Positions 7,048 through 15,134 of a stretch of 64,000 nucleotides of DNA are shown one piece after another (the stretch's first letter is position 1; every line of letters begins with the position of its first letter). Source of the stretch: Streptomyces sp. DSM 15324 (lineage in GTDB: Bacteria > Actinomycetota > Actinomycetes > Streptomycetales > Streptomycetaceae); assembly GCF_001514285.1 (NCBI RefSeq), contig NZ_KQ949029.1, positions 199,661-263,660 of the forward strand. The letters run 5' to 3'. The notes beneath the pieces are model-generated. The model ran no database searches and was not told the DNA's origin. It saw nothing but the letters and a program-made list of their open reading frames with translations. The translations under genes and the position numbers were made by a program.

Positions 7048-8352
7048 ATGGAGCGGACGTCACGGGACGTTCCGGAGCGGACGGTGCGGTACGGACGGCG
7101 GACGGCGGTGGTGGGATCCGGGGTGGCGGGACTGACCGCCGCGTACGTTCTGGCCCGCGACGGTCACGTCACCCTGTACGAGGCCGACGAACGGCTCGGC
7201 GGACACGCGCACACGCATGAGCTGACGTCGGCCCACGACGGGCGGGTGCACCGTGTGGACTCCGGGTTCATCGTGCACAACCGCCGCACCTATCCGACCC
7301 TGCTGCGGCTGTTCGACGAACTCGGCGTGGCGACGCAGGAGTCGGAGATGAGCATGTCGGTGCGGTGCGAGGGATGCGGCCTGGAGTACGCCGGAGCCCG
7401 CGGCCCCGCGGGCCTCTTCGCGCTGCCCCGCAACCTGTTGCGCGTGCCCTATCTGCGCCTGCTGGCCGAGGTGCCCGCCTTTCACCGGGCGGCGAGGCGG
7501 CTGCTCGCCCAAGGGGGCCCGCCGAACCTCACCCTGGGGGCGTTCCTGGACCGCGAGGGCTTTTCGGCCTACTTCCGCTCCCACTTCATGACACCGGTGG
7601 TGTCCGCGGTCTGGTCCTGCGACGCCGCCACCGCCCAGCACTACCCGGCCGCCTACCTGTTCCGCTTCCTGGAGCACCACGGCATGCTCTCGGTGGGCGG
7701 CTCACCCGTGTGGCGCACGGTCACCGGCGGGTCCGGCGCGTACGTCGACCGGGTCGCCAAGCACATCGGCGAGGTCCGCACCTCCACCCCGGTGCGGGCG
7801 GTGCGCCGCCGTGCCGACGGCGCCGACGTGACGGCCGAGGACGGTTCCACCGAGTCGTACGACGCGGTGGTGATAGCCGTCCACCCGGACCAGGCGCTGC
7901 GGCTGCTCGCCGATCCCACCGAGCGGGAACGGCAGGTGCTCGGCGCGTTCCGGTACTCGCGCAACAGCACCCTCCTGCACACCGACACCCGGCTGCTCCC
8001 CCGCTCCCGCGCGGCCCGTTCCTCGTGGAACTATCTGATGCCGTCCTGCGCGGCCGGCGCCGACCGGGTGCGGGTCAGCTACGACATGAACCGGCTGCAA
8101 CGCCTGGACTCCGCGGAGAACTTCGTGGTCACCCTGGGCGCGGACGACCGGGTCGACCCGGACCGGGTGCTGGCCCGCATGGTGTACGAACACCCGGTGT
8201 ACACGCCCGAGTCGGTGGCCGCGCAACAGCGTCTGCCCGAACTCGACAGCGCCGTCTGCGCGTTCGCGGGGGCGTACCACGGCTGGGGGTTCCACGAGGA
8301 CGGCTGCCGTTCCGGCGTCGCGGCCGCGGCCGCGCTGGGAGTGCGCTGGTGA
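7048..8352 (+). CDS. FAD/NAD(P)-dependent amine-oxidase-like oxidoreductase
   Basis: A 434-aa flavoprotein. The N-terminus has the Rossmann motif AVVGSGVAGLTAAYVLARDG followed by LYEADERLGGHAHT, the FAD/ADP site of the amine oxidase/phytoene desaturase superfamily. It matches the family of mycobacterial Rv0449c, which heads the sigK-linked lipid operon. In related bacterial operons such enzymes oxidise methylated or unsaturated fatty acyl chains, but the exact reaction is not established. The ATG has GGAGGAG five bases upstream. The stop overlaps the DUF1365 start (GTGA), so translation is coupled. It is the first gene of the operon and follows the candidate SigK promoter. Confidence 0.85.
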   Translation: MERTSRDVPERTVRYGRRTAVVGSGVAGLTAAYVLARDGHVTLYEADERLGGHAHTHELTSAHDGRVHRVDSGFIVHNRRTYPTLLRLFDELGVATQESEMSMSVRCEGCGLEYAGARGPAGLFALPRNLLRVPYLRLLAEVPAFHRAARRLLAQGGPPNLTLGAFLDREGFSAYFRSHFMTPVVSAVWSCDAATAQHYPAAYLFRFLEHHGMLSVGGSPVWRTVTGGSGAYVDRVAKHIGEVRTSTPVRAVRRRADGADVTAEDGSTESYDAVVIAVHPDQALRLLADPTERERQVLGAFRYSRNSTLLHTDTRLLPRSRAARSSWNYLMPSCAAGADRVRVSYDMNRLQRLDSAENFVVTLGADDRVDPDRVLARMVYEHPVYTPESVAAQQRLPELDSAVCAFAGAYHGWGFHEDGCRSGVAAAAALGVRW

Positions 8353-9083
8353 ACGCCGTACCCGCCCTCTACCCGTGCACGATCACGCATGTGCGGACCG
8401 CTCCCCGCCGGTACGTCCTGCGCCACCGCACCTACCTGTGGCTCATCGACCCCGACCGCCCGCCACGCCTGCCGCGCGCCCTGCGGCCCCTCGCCCGGTT
8501 CGACCCGCGTGACCACTTCACCGGCGACCAGCCCTCGGTCCGGGCCGGTCTGGACGCCTTCCTGGCCGCGCACGGCGTACAGCTGGACGGCGGGCGCGTG
8601 GAGATGCTCACGCACGCCCGGGTGCTCGGGTACGTCTTCAACCCGCTGACCCTGTACTGGTGCCACGGCCCCGACGGCGACCTGCGCTGTGTGGTCGCCG
8701 AGGTGCACAACACCTACGGCGGGCGCCACTGCTACCTGCTGCGTCCGGACGCCGACGGGACCGCGTCCACCGGCAAGGAGTTCTACGTCTCGCCCTTCTT
8801 CCCGGTCGACGGCCGCTACCGCATGCGGCTGCCCGTGCCGGGACAGCGCCTCGACCTCGCCGTGCACCTGGACCGCGCGGGCGGCCGGGCCCTGACCGCG
8901 ACGGTGCGGGGTACCCGGCGGGAGGCGGGCGGCGCCGCCCTGCTGCGGCTGGCGCTGCGCCACCCCTGGTCCACCCTCGTCGTGTCGGCCGCGATCCGGA
9001 CCCACGGCATACGCCTGTACCTGCGGGGGCTGCCCGTCCAGCCCCGCACCGACGCCCACCCCACCCCGGAGAACGTGACATGA
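8349..9083 (+). CDS. DUF1365 protein
   Basis: A 244-aa member of DUF1365 (COG3496). Diagnostic features are TITHVRTAPRRYVLRHRTYL at the N-terminus, LGYVFNPLTLYWCHGPDGDL and VHNTYGGRHCYLL in the middle, and KEFYVSPFFPVDGRYRM. The biochemical role is unknown. The family nearly always sits beside CFA-type methyltransferases and flavin oxidases, as here, and corresponds to mycobacterial Rv0448c. GTG start overlapping the previous stop by four bases; its own stop overlaps the next start (ATGA). Confidence 0.85.
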   Translation: MNAVPALYPCTITHVRTAPRRYVLRHRTYLWLIDPDRPPRLPRALRPLARFDPRDHFTGDQPSVRAGLDAFLAAHGVQLDGGRVEMLTHARVLGYVFNPLTLYWCHGPDGDLRCVVAEVHNTYGGRHCYLLRPDADGTASTGKEFYVSPFFPVDGRYRMRLPVPGQRLDLAVHLDRAGGRALTATVRGTRREAGGAALLRLALRHPWSTLVVSAAIRTHGIRLYLRGLPVQPRTDAHPTPENVT

Positions 9084-10351
9084 GGACAGCAGAGCCCCTC
9101 ACCGGCCCCCAGAACCGAGCCGCGGGCGTCGATCCGGTCCGCTGGCCGGACGTCGCCGTCGTACCGCCCGCCTCGCGTGCCCGTGCCGCCGTGACCGGGG
9201 CCGTGGTGCGCCGGGCCCTGCGCGGGCTGCCCCTGCGGGCCCGGTTCGCGGGTTCCGGCACCCTCGGCGCGGGCGGGCCGCTGCTGGAGGTCCACGACCC
9301 GCGTGCCTTCCACGCCCGGGTCGGCACCGGCGGACTGGTCGGCTTCGGCGAGTCCTACATGGCCGGGGAGTGGGACGCCCCCGACCTGGTCGCCCTGCTG
9401 ACGGTGCTGGCGGGACACGTCGCCGATCTCGTCCCGGCGCCGTTGCAGCGGCTGCGCGGGCTGTGGGCGCCGCGGCACCCGCACGACGAGCGCAACACGC
9501 CGGACGGCTCACGCTCCAACATCAGCCGGCACTACGACCTGTCCAACGACCTGTTCGCCCTCTTCCTCGACGACAGCCTCACCTACTCCTCGGCCGTCTA
9601 CCGGGGCTTCCCCGCGAGCCGGGACCTGCTCACGGCGGCCCAGCACCGCAAGATCGACCGGCTGCTGGACCTGGCCGAGGTGGGCGAGGGCACCCGGATG
9701 CTGGAGATCGGCACCGGCTGGGGGGAGCTCGCCCTGCGGGCCGCCGCCCGCGGCGCACGGGTCACCTCGCTCACCCTCTCGCGCGAGCAGCAGGCGCTGG
9801 CCCGGGAGCGGGTGCGCGCGGCGGGCCTCGCGGACCGGGTCTCGATCGAGCTGTGCGACTACCGCGAGGCGGGCGGGGAGTACGACGCCGTCGTGAGCGT
9901 GGAGATGATCGAGGCGGTCGGCGCGGAGTTCTGGCCGGTGTACTTCCGCACCCTCGACGCGCGGCTGGCCCCCGGCGGCCGGGCGGCGCTCCAGGCGATC
10001 ACCATGCCGCACGAGCGGATGCTCGCCGCCCGCGACACCTTCACCTGGATCCACAAGTACGTCTTCCCCGGCGGCCTCATTCCCTCCACGCGGGCGATCG
10101 AGGAGACCGTCCGCGACCACACCCGGCTGCGGCCGGCGCGCCGGGACGCCTTCGGCGCCCACTACGCCGAGACCCTGCGTCTGTGGCGGGAGGGCTTCAC
10201 CGCGCGCGCCGAGGACGTCGAAAGGCTCGGCTTCGACGAGACCTTCCGCCGTCTGTGGACCTTCTACCTCGCCTATTCCGAGGCCGGTTTCCGGGCCGGC
10301 TACCTCGACGTCCAGCAGTACCTGTTCACCAAGGAGGGCACCGCCCGATGA
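9080..10351 (+). CDS. cyclopropane/methyl fatty-acyl phospholipid synthase-like methyltransferase 1
   Basis: A 423-aa SAM-dependent methyltransferase of the CFA synthase/UfaA1 family. After an N-terminal substrate region (GFGESYMAGEWDAPDLVALL) come the membrane-lipid motif ISRHYDLSNDLFALFLDDS with LTYSSAVY, the SAM loop MLEIGTGWGELALRAA and the acidic VSVEMIEAVG. It likely transfers a methyl or methylene group to an unsaturated acyl chain of a phospholipid. The nearest functional parallel is UfaA1 of the mycobacterial sigK locus, reported to make 10-methyl (tuberculostearic) acyl chains. ATGA overlap with the gene before and after. Confidence 0.85.
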   Translation: MRTAEPLTGPQNRAAGVDPVRWPDVAVVPPASRARAAVTGAVVRRALRGLPLRARFAGSGTLGAGGPLLEVHDPRAFHARVGTGGLVGFGESYMAGEWDAPDLVALLTVLAGHVADLVPAPLQRLRGLWAPRHPHDERNTPDGSRSNISRHYDLSNDLFALFLDDSLTYSSAVYRGFPASRDLLTAAQHRKIDRLLDLAEVGEGTRMLEIGTGWGELALRAAARGARVTSLTLSREQQALARERVRAAGLADRVSIELCDYREAGGEYDAVVSVEMIEAVGAEFWPVYFRTLDARLAPGGRAALQAITMPHERMLAARDTFTWIHKYVFPGGLIPSTRAIEETVRDHTRLRPARRDAFGAHYAETLRLWREGFTARAEDVERLGFDETFRRLWTFYLAYSEAGFRAGYLDVQQYLFTKEGTAR

Positions 10352-11661
10352 CCAGCCTCCAGCCCGTCACCCGGACCGGCGCCGCCCACCGCCTGGCCGC
10401 CCTCGCCGAGGAGGCGCTCGGCGGCCCGCCGCCCCTACGGCTGCGGGCCTGGGACGGCAGCGAGACGGGCCCCGCCGGGGCGCCCGTGGTCGTGCTGCGG
10501 TCCCGCCGCGCTCTGCGCCGGCTGCTGTGGCAGCCCGGCGAACTCGGTCTGGCACAGGCGTACGTCACCGGTGAACTCGACGTCGAGGGCGATCTCGGCG
10601 AGGGACTCAGGGCCGTCTGGGCAGCCGCCCGGGAGCGCCGGCTGCGCCCGCCCCGGCTCACCCCCGCCGAGCGGGCCAGGGCGCTCACCACCGCCGTACG
10701 GCTCGGCGTCGTGGGCCCTCCGCCGCCCGCCCCCGTCTCCCAGGCCCGGCTGCGCGGCGGGCTGCACAGCCGGGCCCGCGACCGGGCCGCCATCAGCCAC
10801 CACTACGACCTGTCCAACGCGTTCTACGGCCTGCTCCTCGACGAGACCATGGCCTACTCCTGCGGCTACTGGGCGGGCGAGGGCCCCGGATTCACGTCCG
10901 CGGACGCGCAGCGGGCCAAGCTGGAGCTGATCTGCCGCAAGGTCGCCCTGGCGCCGGGCGCCCGGCTGCTGGACATCGGCTGCGGCTGGGGTGCCCTCAC
11001 CCTGCACGCCGCCGAGCGGCACGGAGCCCGGGTGACCGCCGTCACGCTGGCCCGGGAGCAGGCGGCGTACGTCCGGGAACAGGTGGCCGCACGCGGCCTG
11101 GCCGACCGGGTGGAGGTGGTGTGCCAGGACTACCGGGACATCCGGGGCGGCGGTTTCGACGCCGTCACCACGATCGAGATGGGCGAGCACGTCGGCGACG
11201 CCGAGTACCCGGCGTTCGCGGCCGCCCTGCACCGGCTGCTGCGCCCCGGCGGCAGGGTGCTGGTGCAGCAGATGTCGCGTGGGCGCGGTGCCCCCGGCGG
11301 CGGGCCCTTCATCGAGGCGTACATCGCGCCCGACATGCACATGCGGCCGCTCGGCGAGACGGTGGGCCTGCTGGAGGCGGCCGGCCTGGAGGTGCGGCAC
11401 TGCGAGTCCCTGCGCGAGCACTACGTCCGCACCGTCACCGCCTGGCACCGCACCCTGGAGGAGCGCTGGGGGTCGTTCACCGCTCTGGTGGGCGAGGAGA
11501 CCGCGCGGGTGTGGCGGCTCTACCTGGTGGGCGGGGCGCTGGCCTTCGAGGAGGGGCGCATGGGCGTCGACCAGATCCTGGGCGTACGGCCCGTCGCGGG
11601 CGGCGGCAGCGGCATGCCGGCGGTCGCGCGTCACTGGTACGAGGGGCTGGAGAGGCCGTGA
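10348..11661 (+). CDS. cyclopropane/methyl fatty-acyl phospholipid synthase-like methyltransferase 2
   Basis: A 437-aa paralogue of the preceding gene. It has LGLAQAYVTGELDVEGDL in the N-terminal region, ISHHYDLSNAFYGLLLDET with MAYSCGYW, the SAM site LLDIGCGWGALTLHAAE, VTTIEMGEHVG and a C-terminal VDQILGVRPV. The canonical CFA loop is kept, so both copies look active. Two adjacent divergent copies suggest successive or alternative modifications (for example methylation then cyclisation, or different acyl positions); this is inference. The mycobacterial sigK locus has one such gene. Start ATGA overlaps the previous stop; the stop overlaps the GTG of DUF1295. Confidence 0.85.
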   Translation: MTSLQPVTRTGAAHRLAALAEEALGGPPPLRLRAWDGSETGPAGAPVVVLRSRRALRRLLWQPGELGLAQAYVTGELDVEGDLGEGLRAVWAAARERRLRPPRLTPAERARALTTAVRLGVVGPPPPAPVSQARLRGGLHSRARDRAAISHHYDLSNAFYGLLLDETMAYSCGYWAGEGPGFTSADAQRAKLELICRKVALAPGARLLDIGCGWGALTLHAAERHGARVTAVTLAREQAAYVREQVAARGLADRVEVVCQDYRDIRGGGFDAVTTIEMGEHVGDAEYPAFAAALHRLLRPGGRVLVQQMSRGRGAPGGGPFIEAYIAPDMHMRPLGETVGLLEAAGLEVRHCESLREHYVRTVTAWHRTLEERWGSFTALVGEETARVWRLYLVGGALAFEEGRMGVDQILGVRPVAGGGSGMPAVARHWYEGLERP

Positions 11662-12485
11662 GCGGTTTCCCGTGGGGCGCGTTCGCGCTCAACCTCGCCT
11701 GGGCGGCCGCCGCGGCCCTGGCCGTCATGCTGGTCACCTTCGCCGTGGCGGTGCGCGCGGGAGTACACCGGATCGTGGACGTCGCCTGGGGTATCGGCTT
11801 CACTGCGGTCGCGGCCGTCACGTTCGCGGCCTCCGCCGGGCACGGGGACCTCGGCCGGCGGGTCCTCGTCACCGTCCTGACCGCGGTGTGGGGGCTGCGG
11901 CTCGCCGCGCACATCGCCCGCCGTGGCCGCGGCCACGGCGAGGACCCGCGCTACGAGGCGATGCTGGCCAAGGCCCCCGGCAACCGGAACGCGTACGCGC
12001 TGCGGATGGTGTACCTGCTCCAGGCAGCGCTGGTGTGGCTGGTGTCGCTGCCCGTGCAGGCGGCGCAGTACGTGCCGGACACGCCGTCTCCCGTGGTCTG
12101 GGCCGGTGGCGCGCTGTGGGCGGTGGGCCTCGGCTTCGAGGCGGTCGGGGACGCCCAGCTGGCCCGGTTCAAGGCCGATCCCGCCAACCGGGGCCGGATC
12201 ATGGACCGGGGCCTGTGGTCGTGGACCCGGCATCCCAACTACTTCGGGGACTTCTGTGTGTGGTGGGGACTGTTCCTGCTCACCTGCGACTCCCCGGCGG
12301 CGGCCGCCGTGTCCGTCGTGTCGCCGGTGGTGATGAGTCTGCTGCTGATCCGGGGCAGCGGGAAGCGGCTCCTGGAGCGGCACATGGCCGACCGGCCGGG
12401 TTTCGCCGCCTACGCGGCCCGCACCAGCGGCTTCTTCCCGCGCCCGCCGAGGCGGGAGCCGTCCTGCGCGCGGAGCGAACCATGA
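11658..12485 (+). CDS. DUF1295 integral membrane protein
   Basis: A 275-aa protein with about seven hydrophobic helices and the DUF1295/steroid-5-alpha-reductase-like C-terminus: RIMDRGLWSWTRHPNYFGDF followed by CVWWGLFLL and the GSGKRLLERHMADRPGFAAY ending. Members are membrane oxidoreductases or SAM-linked lipid enzymes acting on lipid double bonds. It corresponds to Rv0446c of the mycobacterial sigK locus. GTG start inside a GTGA overlap; stop overlapped by the next ATG. Confidence 0.85.
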   Translation: MSGFPWGAFALNLAWAAAAALAVMLVTFAVAVRAGVHRIVDVAWGIGFTAVAAVTFAASAGHGDLGRRVLVTVLTAVWGLRLAAHIARRGRGHGEDPRYEAMLAKAPGNRNAYALRMVYLLQAALVWLVSLPVQAAQYVPDTPSPVVWAGGALWAVGLGFEAVGDAQLARFKADPANRGRIMDRGLWSWTRHPNYFGDFCVWWGLFLLTCDSPAAAAVSVVSPVVMSLLLIRGSGKRLLERHMADRPGFAAYAARTSGFFPRPPRREPSCARSEP

Positions 12486-13213
12486 CGCGGAGGCCGGACG
12501 GACAGGGGCCGCACGGGCCGGGGCCGGCCGCCCCGTCGGTCTCGGCGCTGGTCCTGCGCGGGTCCCCGCCGCGCCCGCGGGCAGCCGTGCTGGTGCTGCA
12601 CGGCGGGCAGGCGGACAGTGAGCGGCCCAGCCGGCGTGGGCAGCTCGCCGCCCTGCGCATGGAACCGATCGTGCGGGCGGTGACCGCCGCGCTGCCCCAC
12701 CGGGACGTCCTGGTGGGGCAGGTCCGCTACCGCGTCCGCGGCTGGAACGGCACCCGGGCGGATCCGGTGCGGGACGCGCGGCGCGCGCTGGAGGATCTCG
12801 CCCGTCTCGCAGGCCCCGTCCCGACGGTTCTGCTGGGCCACTCCATGGGCGCCCGGGCCGCCCTGCGCGCCGCGGATCACCCGCAGGTCCGCGCTGTGCT
12901 CGCCCTCGCTCCGTGGTGGCCCGCGGGCGAGCCGGTCGAGCAGGTCGCGGGGCGGCGGATCGTCGCCCTGCACGGGGCGCGGGACCGCATCACCTCCCCC
13001 GCCGCGACGGCCGACTGCGTGCACCGCGCGCAGCGCACGGCGGCACGCGCCGGGATGGCCCTCGTGGCCGGCGGCGACCACGCGTTGCTGCGCCGCCACC
13101 GCTTCTGGCACCTCACCACCACGGCCGTCGTGGCCCATCTGCTCGACCCCGACGGGGTGCCGGACCCCCTGCCCGAGGAGTGCTACGGCACGGGTGCCTT
13201 CCCGGAGCTCTGA
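12482..13213 (+). CDS. alpha/beta hydrolase
   Basis: A 243-aa single-domain hydrolase. It has VLVLHGGQADSERPSR as the first strand and oxyanion loop, the nucleophile elbow LLGHSMGARAAL with Ser in GHSMG, a late Asp in ALHGARDRITSP and the catalytic His in GGDHALLRRHRF, so the triad is complete. No signal peptide. As last gene of the lipid operon it could release or recycle acyl groups, but the substrate is unknown; a comparable gene is not part of the mycobacterial locus as I know it. Overlaps the DUF1295 stop by four bases and ends in a large palindrome. Confidence 0.8.
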   Translation: MTRRPDGQGPHGPGPAAPSVSALVLRGSPPRPRAAVLVLHGGQADSERPSRRGQLAALRMEPIVRAVTAALPHRDVLVGQVRYRVRGWNGTRADPVRDARRALEDLARLAGPVPTVLLGHSMGARAALRAADHPQVRAVLALAPWWPAGEPVEQVAGRRIVALHGARDRITSPAATADCVHRAQRTAARAGMALVAGGDHALLRRHRFWHLTTTAVVAHLLDPDGVPDPLPEECYGTGAFPEL

Positions 13214-13215
13214 CC

Positions 13216-13239
13216 GCGCCGCCCCCGCGGGGGCGGCGC
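13216..13239. terminator. 24-bp perfect palindrome, bidirectional terminator
   Basis: GCGCCGCCCCCG followed directly by CGGGGGCGGCGC lies between the stops of the convergent lipid operon and rskA. There is no T-tract, as is common in Streptomyces. It should terminate transcripts from both sides. Confidence 0.7.
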
Positions 13240-13242
13240 CGC

Positions 13243-13995
13243 TCAGGCGGGCAGTGTCATCAGGGCGACCGGGCCGGTGGTCGGGGCACGCGAGCCGCCC
13301 TCGGGTTCGACCGTGATGCCCATCCCCGAGGCACCGTCCACGGCGCCGCGCAGCAGGACGACCTGGTCGTTGCGGCCGGGGTCCATCAGCCCTGCCGGCC
13401 GCATGCGTCCAAAGTCGTCGAACCAGAGCTGGTAGACCCGGCCGCCGGGCGGGCGGGTCATCCCCGACACGACGAACACGGCCCGGTCCAGTTCGCGGGA
13501 GACGACGACGGCACCGGTGGCGCCGCCGCCGAGTCGCGCGGCCCGGGTCCGGGCGTCCGGTGCGGCGAGTACGGCGGCGATCTCGTCCGCCGTGCCGGCC
13601 GCGCGGCGGGCCCGTTCGCCGGCGTCCTCGGCCCGCTGGTGCTCCCACACCGCGGTCCCGCCGAGCGCGGCGGTGGCGGCGAGGCAGGCGGCGAGCACCC
13701 AGCGGGACAGCAGCCGGGCCCGGCGGCCGGCGTGGACGGGGAGGGCCCCGTCCGTCGTCCCGGGCACCTCCTGGCGGACGGTGGTGATCCGGCGCAGGAC
13801 GTGCTCGCGCAGGGCCGGGGAGGGCGTGGTGGCCGCGGCGAGGCCGAGGCGCGCCGCGGTCGCGCGCAGTTCGGCGGCCTCCTCCCGGCACGGTTCGCAC
13901 CGGGAGAGGTGGCGTTCGAAGGTGACGTTCTCGTCGTCGGGCAGCGCGTGCAGGGCGTGGGCGCCCGTCAGCCGGTGCAGGTCGAGGGTGCTCAC
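13243..13995 (-). CDS. rskA: anti-sigma-K factor RskA
   Basis: A 250-aa membrane-bound anti-sigma factor. The N-terminal cytoplasmic domain has the zinc-type motif FERHLSRCEPCREE (His-x3-Cys-x2-Cys). One membrane segment follows at about residues 95-115 (WVLAACLAATAALGGTAVW), then an extracytoplasmic RskA domain (VVVSRELDRAVFVVSGM, YQLWFDDFGRMRPAGLM, GITVEPEGGS). It holds the adjacent sigma factor inactive until regulated proteolysis or redox change. GTG start overlapping the sigma stop (GTGA), giving coupled synthesis in near-equal amounts. The stop faces the lipid operon across a palindrome. Confidence 0.9.
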   Translation of the reverse strand: MSTLDLHRLTGAHALHALPDDENVTFERHLSRCEPCREEAAELRATAARLGLAAATTPSPALREHVLRRITTVRQEVPGTTDGALPVHAGRRARLLSRWVLAACLAATAALGGTAVWEHQRAEDAGERARRAAGTADEIAAVLAAPDARTRAARLGGGATGAVVVSRELDRAVFVVSGMTRPPGGRVYQLWFDDFGRMRPAGLMDPGRNDQVVLLRGAVDGASGMGITVEPEGGSRAPTTGPVALMTLPA

Positions 13996-14576
13996 GCGGT
14001 CACTCCCAGGCAGTCGCGCAGCCGGATGAGCCCGTCGCGCAGGCGGGTCTTGACGGTCCCCAACGGCAGGTGCAGCGCCTCCGCCACCTCGCGGTAGGTC
14101 AACCCGCGGTAGTACGCCAGTGTGAGGGCCTGGCGCTGGACCTCGGTCAGGGTGCGCAGGCAGCGCCGCACCTGTTCGCGCTCCAGCCGCGCCTCGACGT
14201 GCTCGGCCACCTCGTCGTACTCGGGCACCCGGTCCAGCAGCGCGGCCCGGTGGTCGCGGGCGGCCGCCGCGTCCACCGACCGCACCCGGTCGACCGCGCG
14301 GCGGTGGGCGAGGGTGAGGATCCAGTTGATCGCCGTACCGCGGTCGGGGCGGTAGCGGGGAGCGGTCCGCCACACCTCGACCAGGACCTCCTGGGCCACC
14401 TCCTCGGACTGGGCGTGATCGCGCAGCACGGCGCGGACGACTCCCAGCACCGACCCCGCCACGGCGTCGTAGACGCCGGCGAACGCCTCTTCGTCCCCCA
14501 GCGCCACCTGCCCGAGCAGGCCTTGCAGGTCGGGTTCCGTCGAGGGGTTTCTTCCGATGTGTACTGCTTCCTTCAC
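13992..14576 (-). CDS. sigK: ECF RNA polymerase sigma factor SigK
   Basis: A group-4 sigma factor with sigma2 (GDEEAFAGVYDAVAGSVLGV... YRPDRGTAINWILTLAHRRAVDRVR) and sigma4 (TLTEVQRQALTLAYYRGLTY, REVAEALHLPLGTVKTRLRDG). I chose GTG at 14576 (194 aa) because GGAGG stands six bases before it and because the candidate promoter ends 32 bases upstream. The ATG at 14600 (MSRRWRPSV) lies only eight bases after that promoter and has no ribosome site. Gene order with rskA and the lipid operon identifies it as SigK. The matching promoter upstream suggests autoregulation. Confidence 0.88.
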   Translation of the reverse strand: MKEAVHIGRNPSTEPDLQGLLGQVALGDEEAFAGVYDAVAGSVLGVVRAVLRDHAQSEEVAQEVLVEVWRTAPRYRPDRGTAINWILTLAHRRAVDRVRSVDAAAARDHRAALLDRVPEYDEVAEHVEARLEREQVRRCLRTLTEVQRQALTLAYYRGLTYREVAEALHLPLGTVKTRLRDGLIRLRDCLGVTA

Positions 14577-14608
14577 CGAGGGCCTCCACCGTCGGGACAT
14601 GTCCGGGC

Positions 14609-14639
14609 GTAATCCGTTCCGGTCGGGACCCCGGTTCGG
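14609..14639 (-). promoter_or_regulatory. candidate ECF (SigK-type) promoter of sigK-rskA
   Basis: Read on the minus strand: CCGAACC, 16 bases, CGGATTAC, then 32 bases to the GTG start of sigK. The -10-like octamer is identical to the one upstream of the lipid operon (7004-7011) and the spacer length is the same. Confidence 0.55.
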
Positions 14640-15075
14640 TTGCGGCGGATGCGTCACTGCCGCTGTGCGGTGCGGGAGCGCGTCGGTGTCCACGGCGGCC
14701 ATGCCGCTCCCCTGGGCGGAGGCGGGCGGCCGGTGGCGCGCGACGGTCTTACGGTCGCCGCGTGGCCGGCATACCGGGCGGCGTTGGCCGGCAGGGGGCT
14801 GACGATCCGTTCGAGGAGGGTGGCGGTGACGGCCGCCGGCAGTTCGGCGTGCCCGGCGTCGAGCCTCGCCGGCACCGGGTGGGGTGCGTCGAGGCCGTCG
14901 GTCGGGCGGTGCGGCACGGGCACGACGTGCGTGATGCCGGGGACCGTCGGCGGGTGGTGCGCGTGGTCACGGGCGTCGAGAGGGCTACGGTGGCAGTCAT
15001 CGGACGGGGCCCTTCGCCGAGGCCGGCCGGACGGTGCCCGCGGCCCGCCGGGCTCCGGCGCGACAACCCGACCGA

Positions 15076-15110
15076 CTACAATTATGTAGACGGTCTACGA
15101 CACTGTGGAC
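15076..15110. promoter_or_regulatory. BlaI/MecI-type double operator
   Basis: CTACAATTATGTAG (15076-15089) is a perfect inverted repeat with 5-bp arms CTACA/TGTAG. Three bases later GTCTACGACACTGTGGAC (15093-15110) is a degenerate second copy. BlaI-family repressors bind TAC/GTA dyads of this kind in front of their own operons. The blaI-like start is 24 bases further, so binding would block the promoter. Confidence 0.65.
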
Positions 15111-15134
15111 GATCGAGGCGCGAGGAGGGTTCCC

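Larger units (their letters stand above)
14577..15134. other. 558-base intergenic region, sigK/blaI divergent promoters
   Basis: It holds the sigK promoter near its left end and two BlaI-type palindromes near its right end. Between them, minus-strand frames at 14654-14923 (89 codons from a GTG) and 14749-15066 (from an ATG) each look coding over part of their length. Together they could be a small gene broken by a frameshift, but neither alone is convincing. Confidence 0.4.

Noticed and set aside
7365..8348. Long plus-strand frame upstream of DUF1365
   Set aside because: Out-of-frame shadow of the FAD oxidoreductase with Arg/Pro/Gly-rich composition; the true DUF1365 start is the GTG at 8349.
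14654..15066. Two minus-strand ORFs (14654-14923 and 14749-15066) upstream of sigK
   Set aside because: Each has good codon bias over only part of its length and no ribosome site; they overlap a likely promoter region. They may be a frameshifted small gene, but the evidence is too weak to call one.
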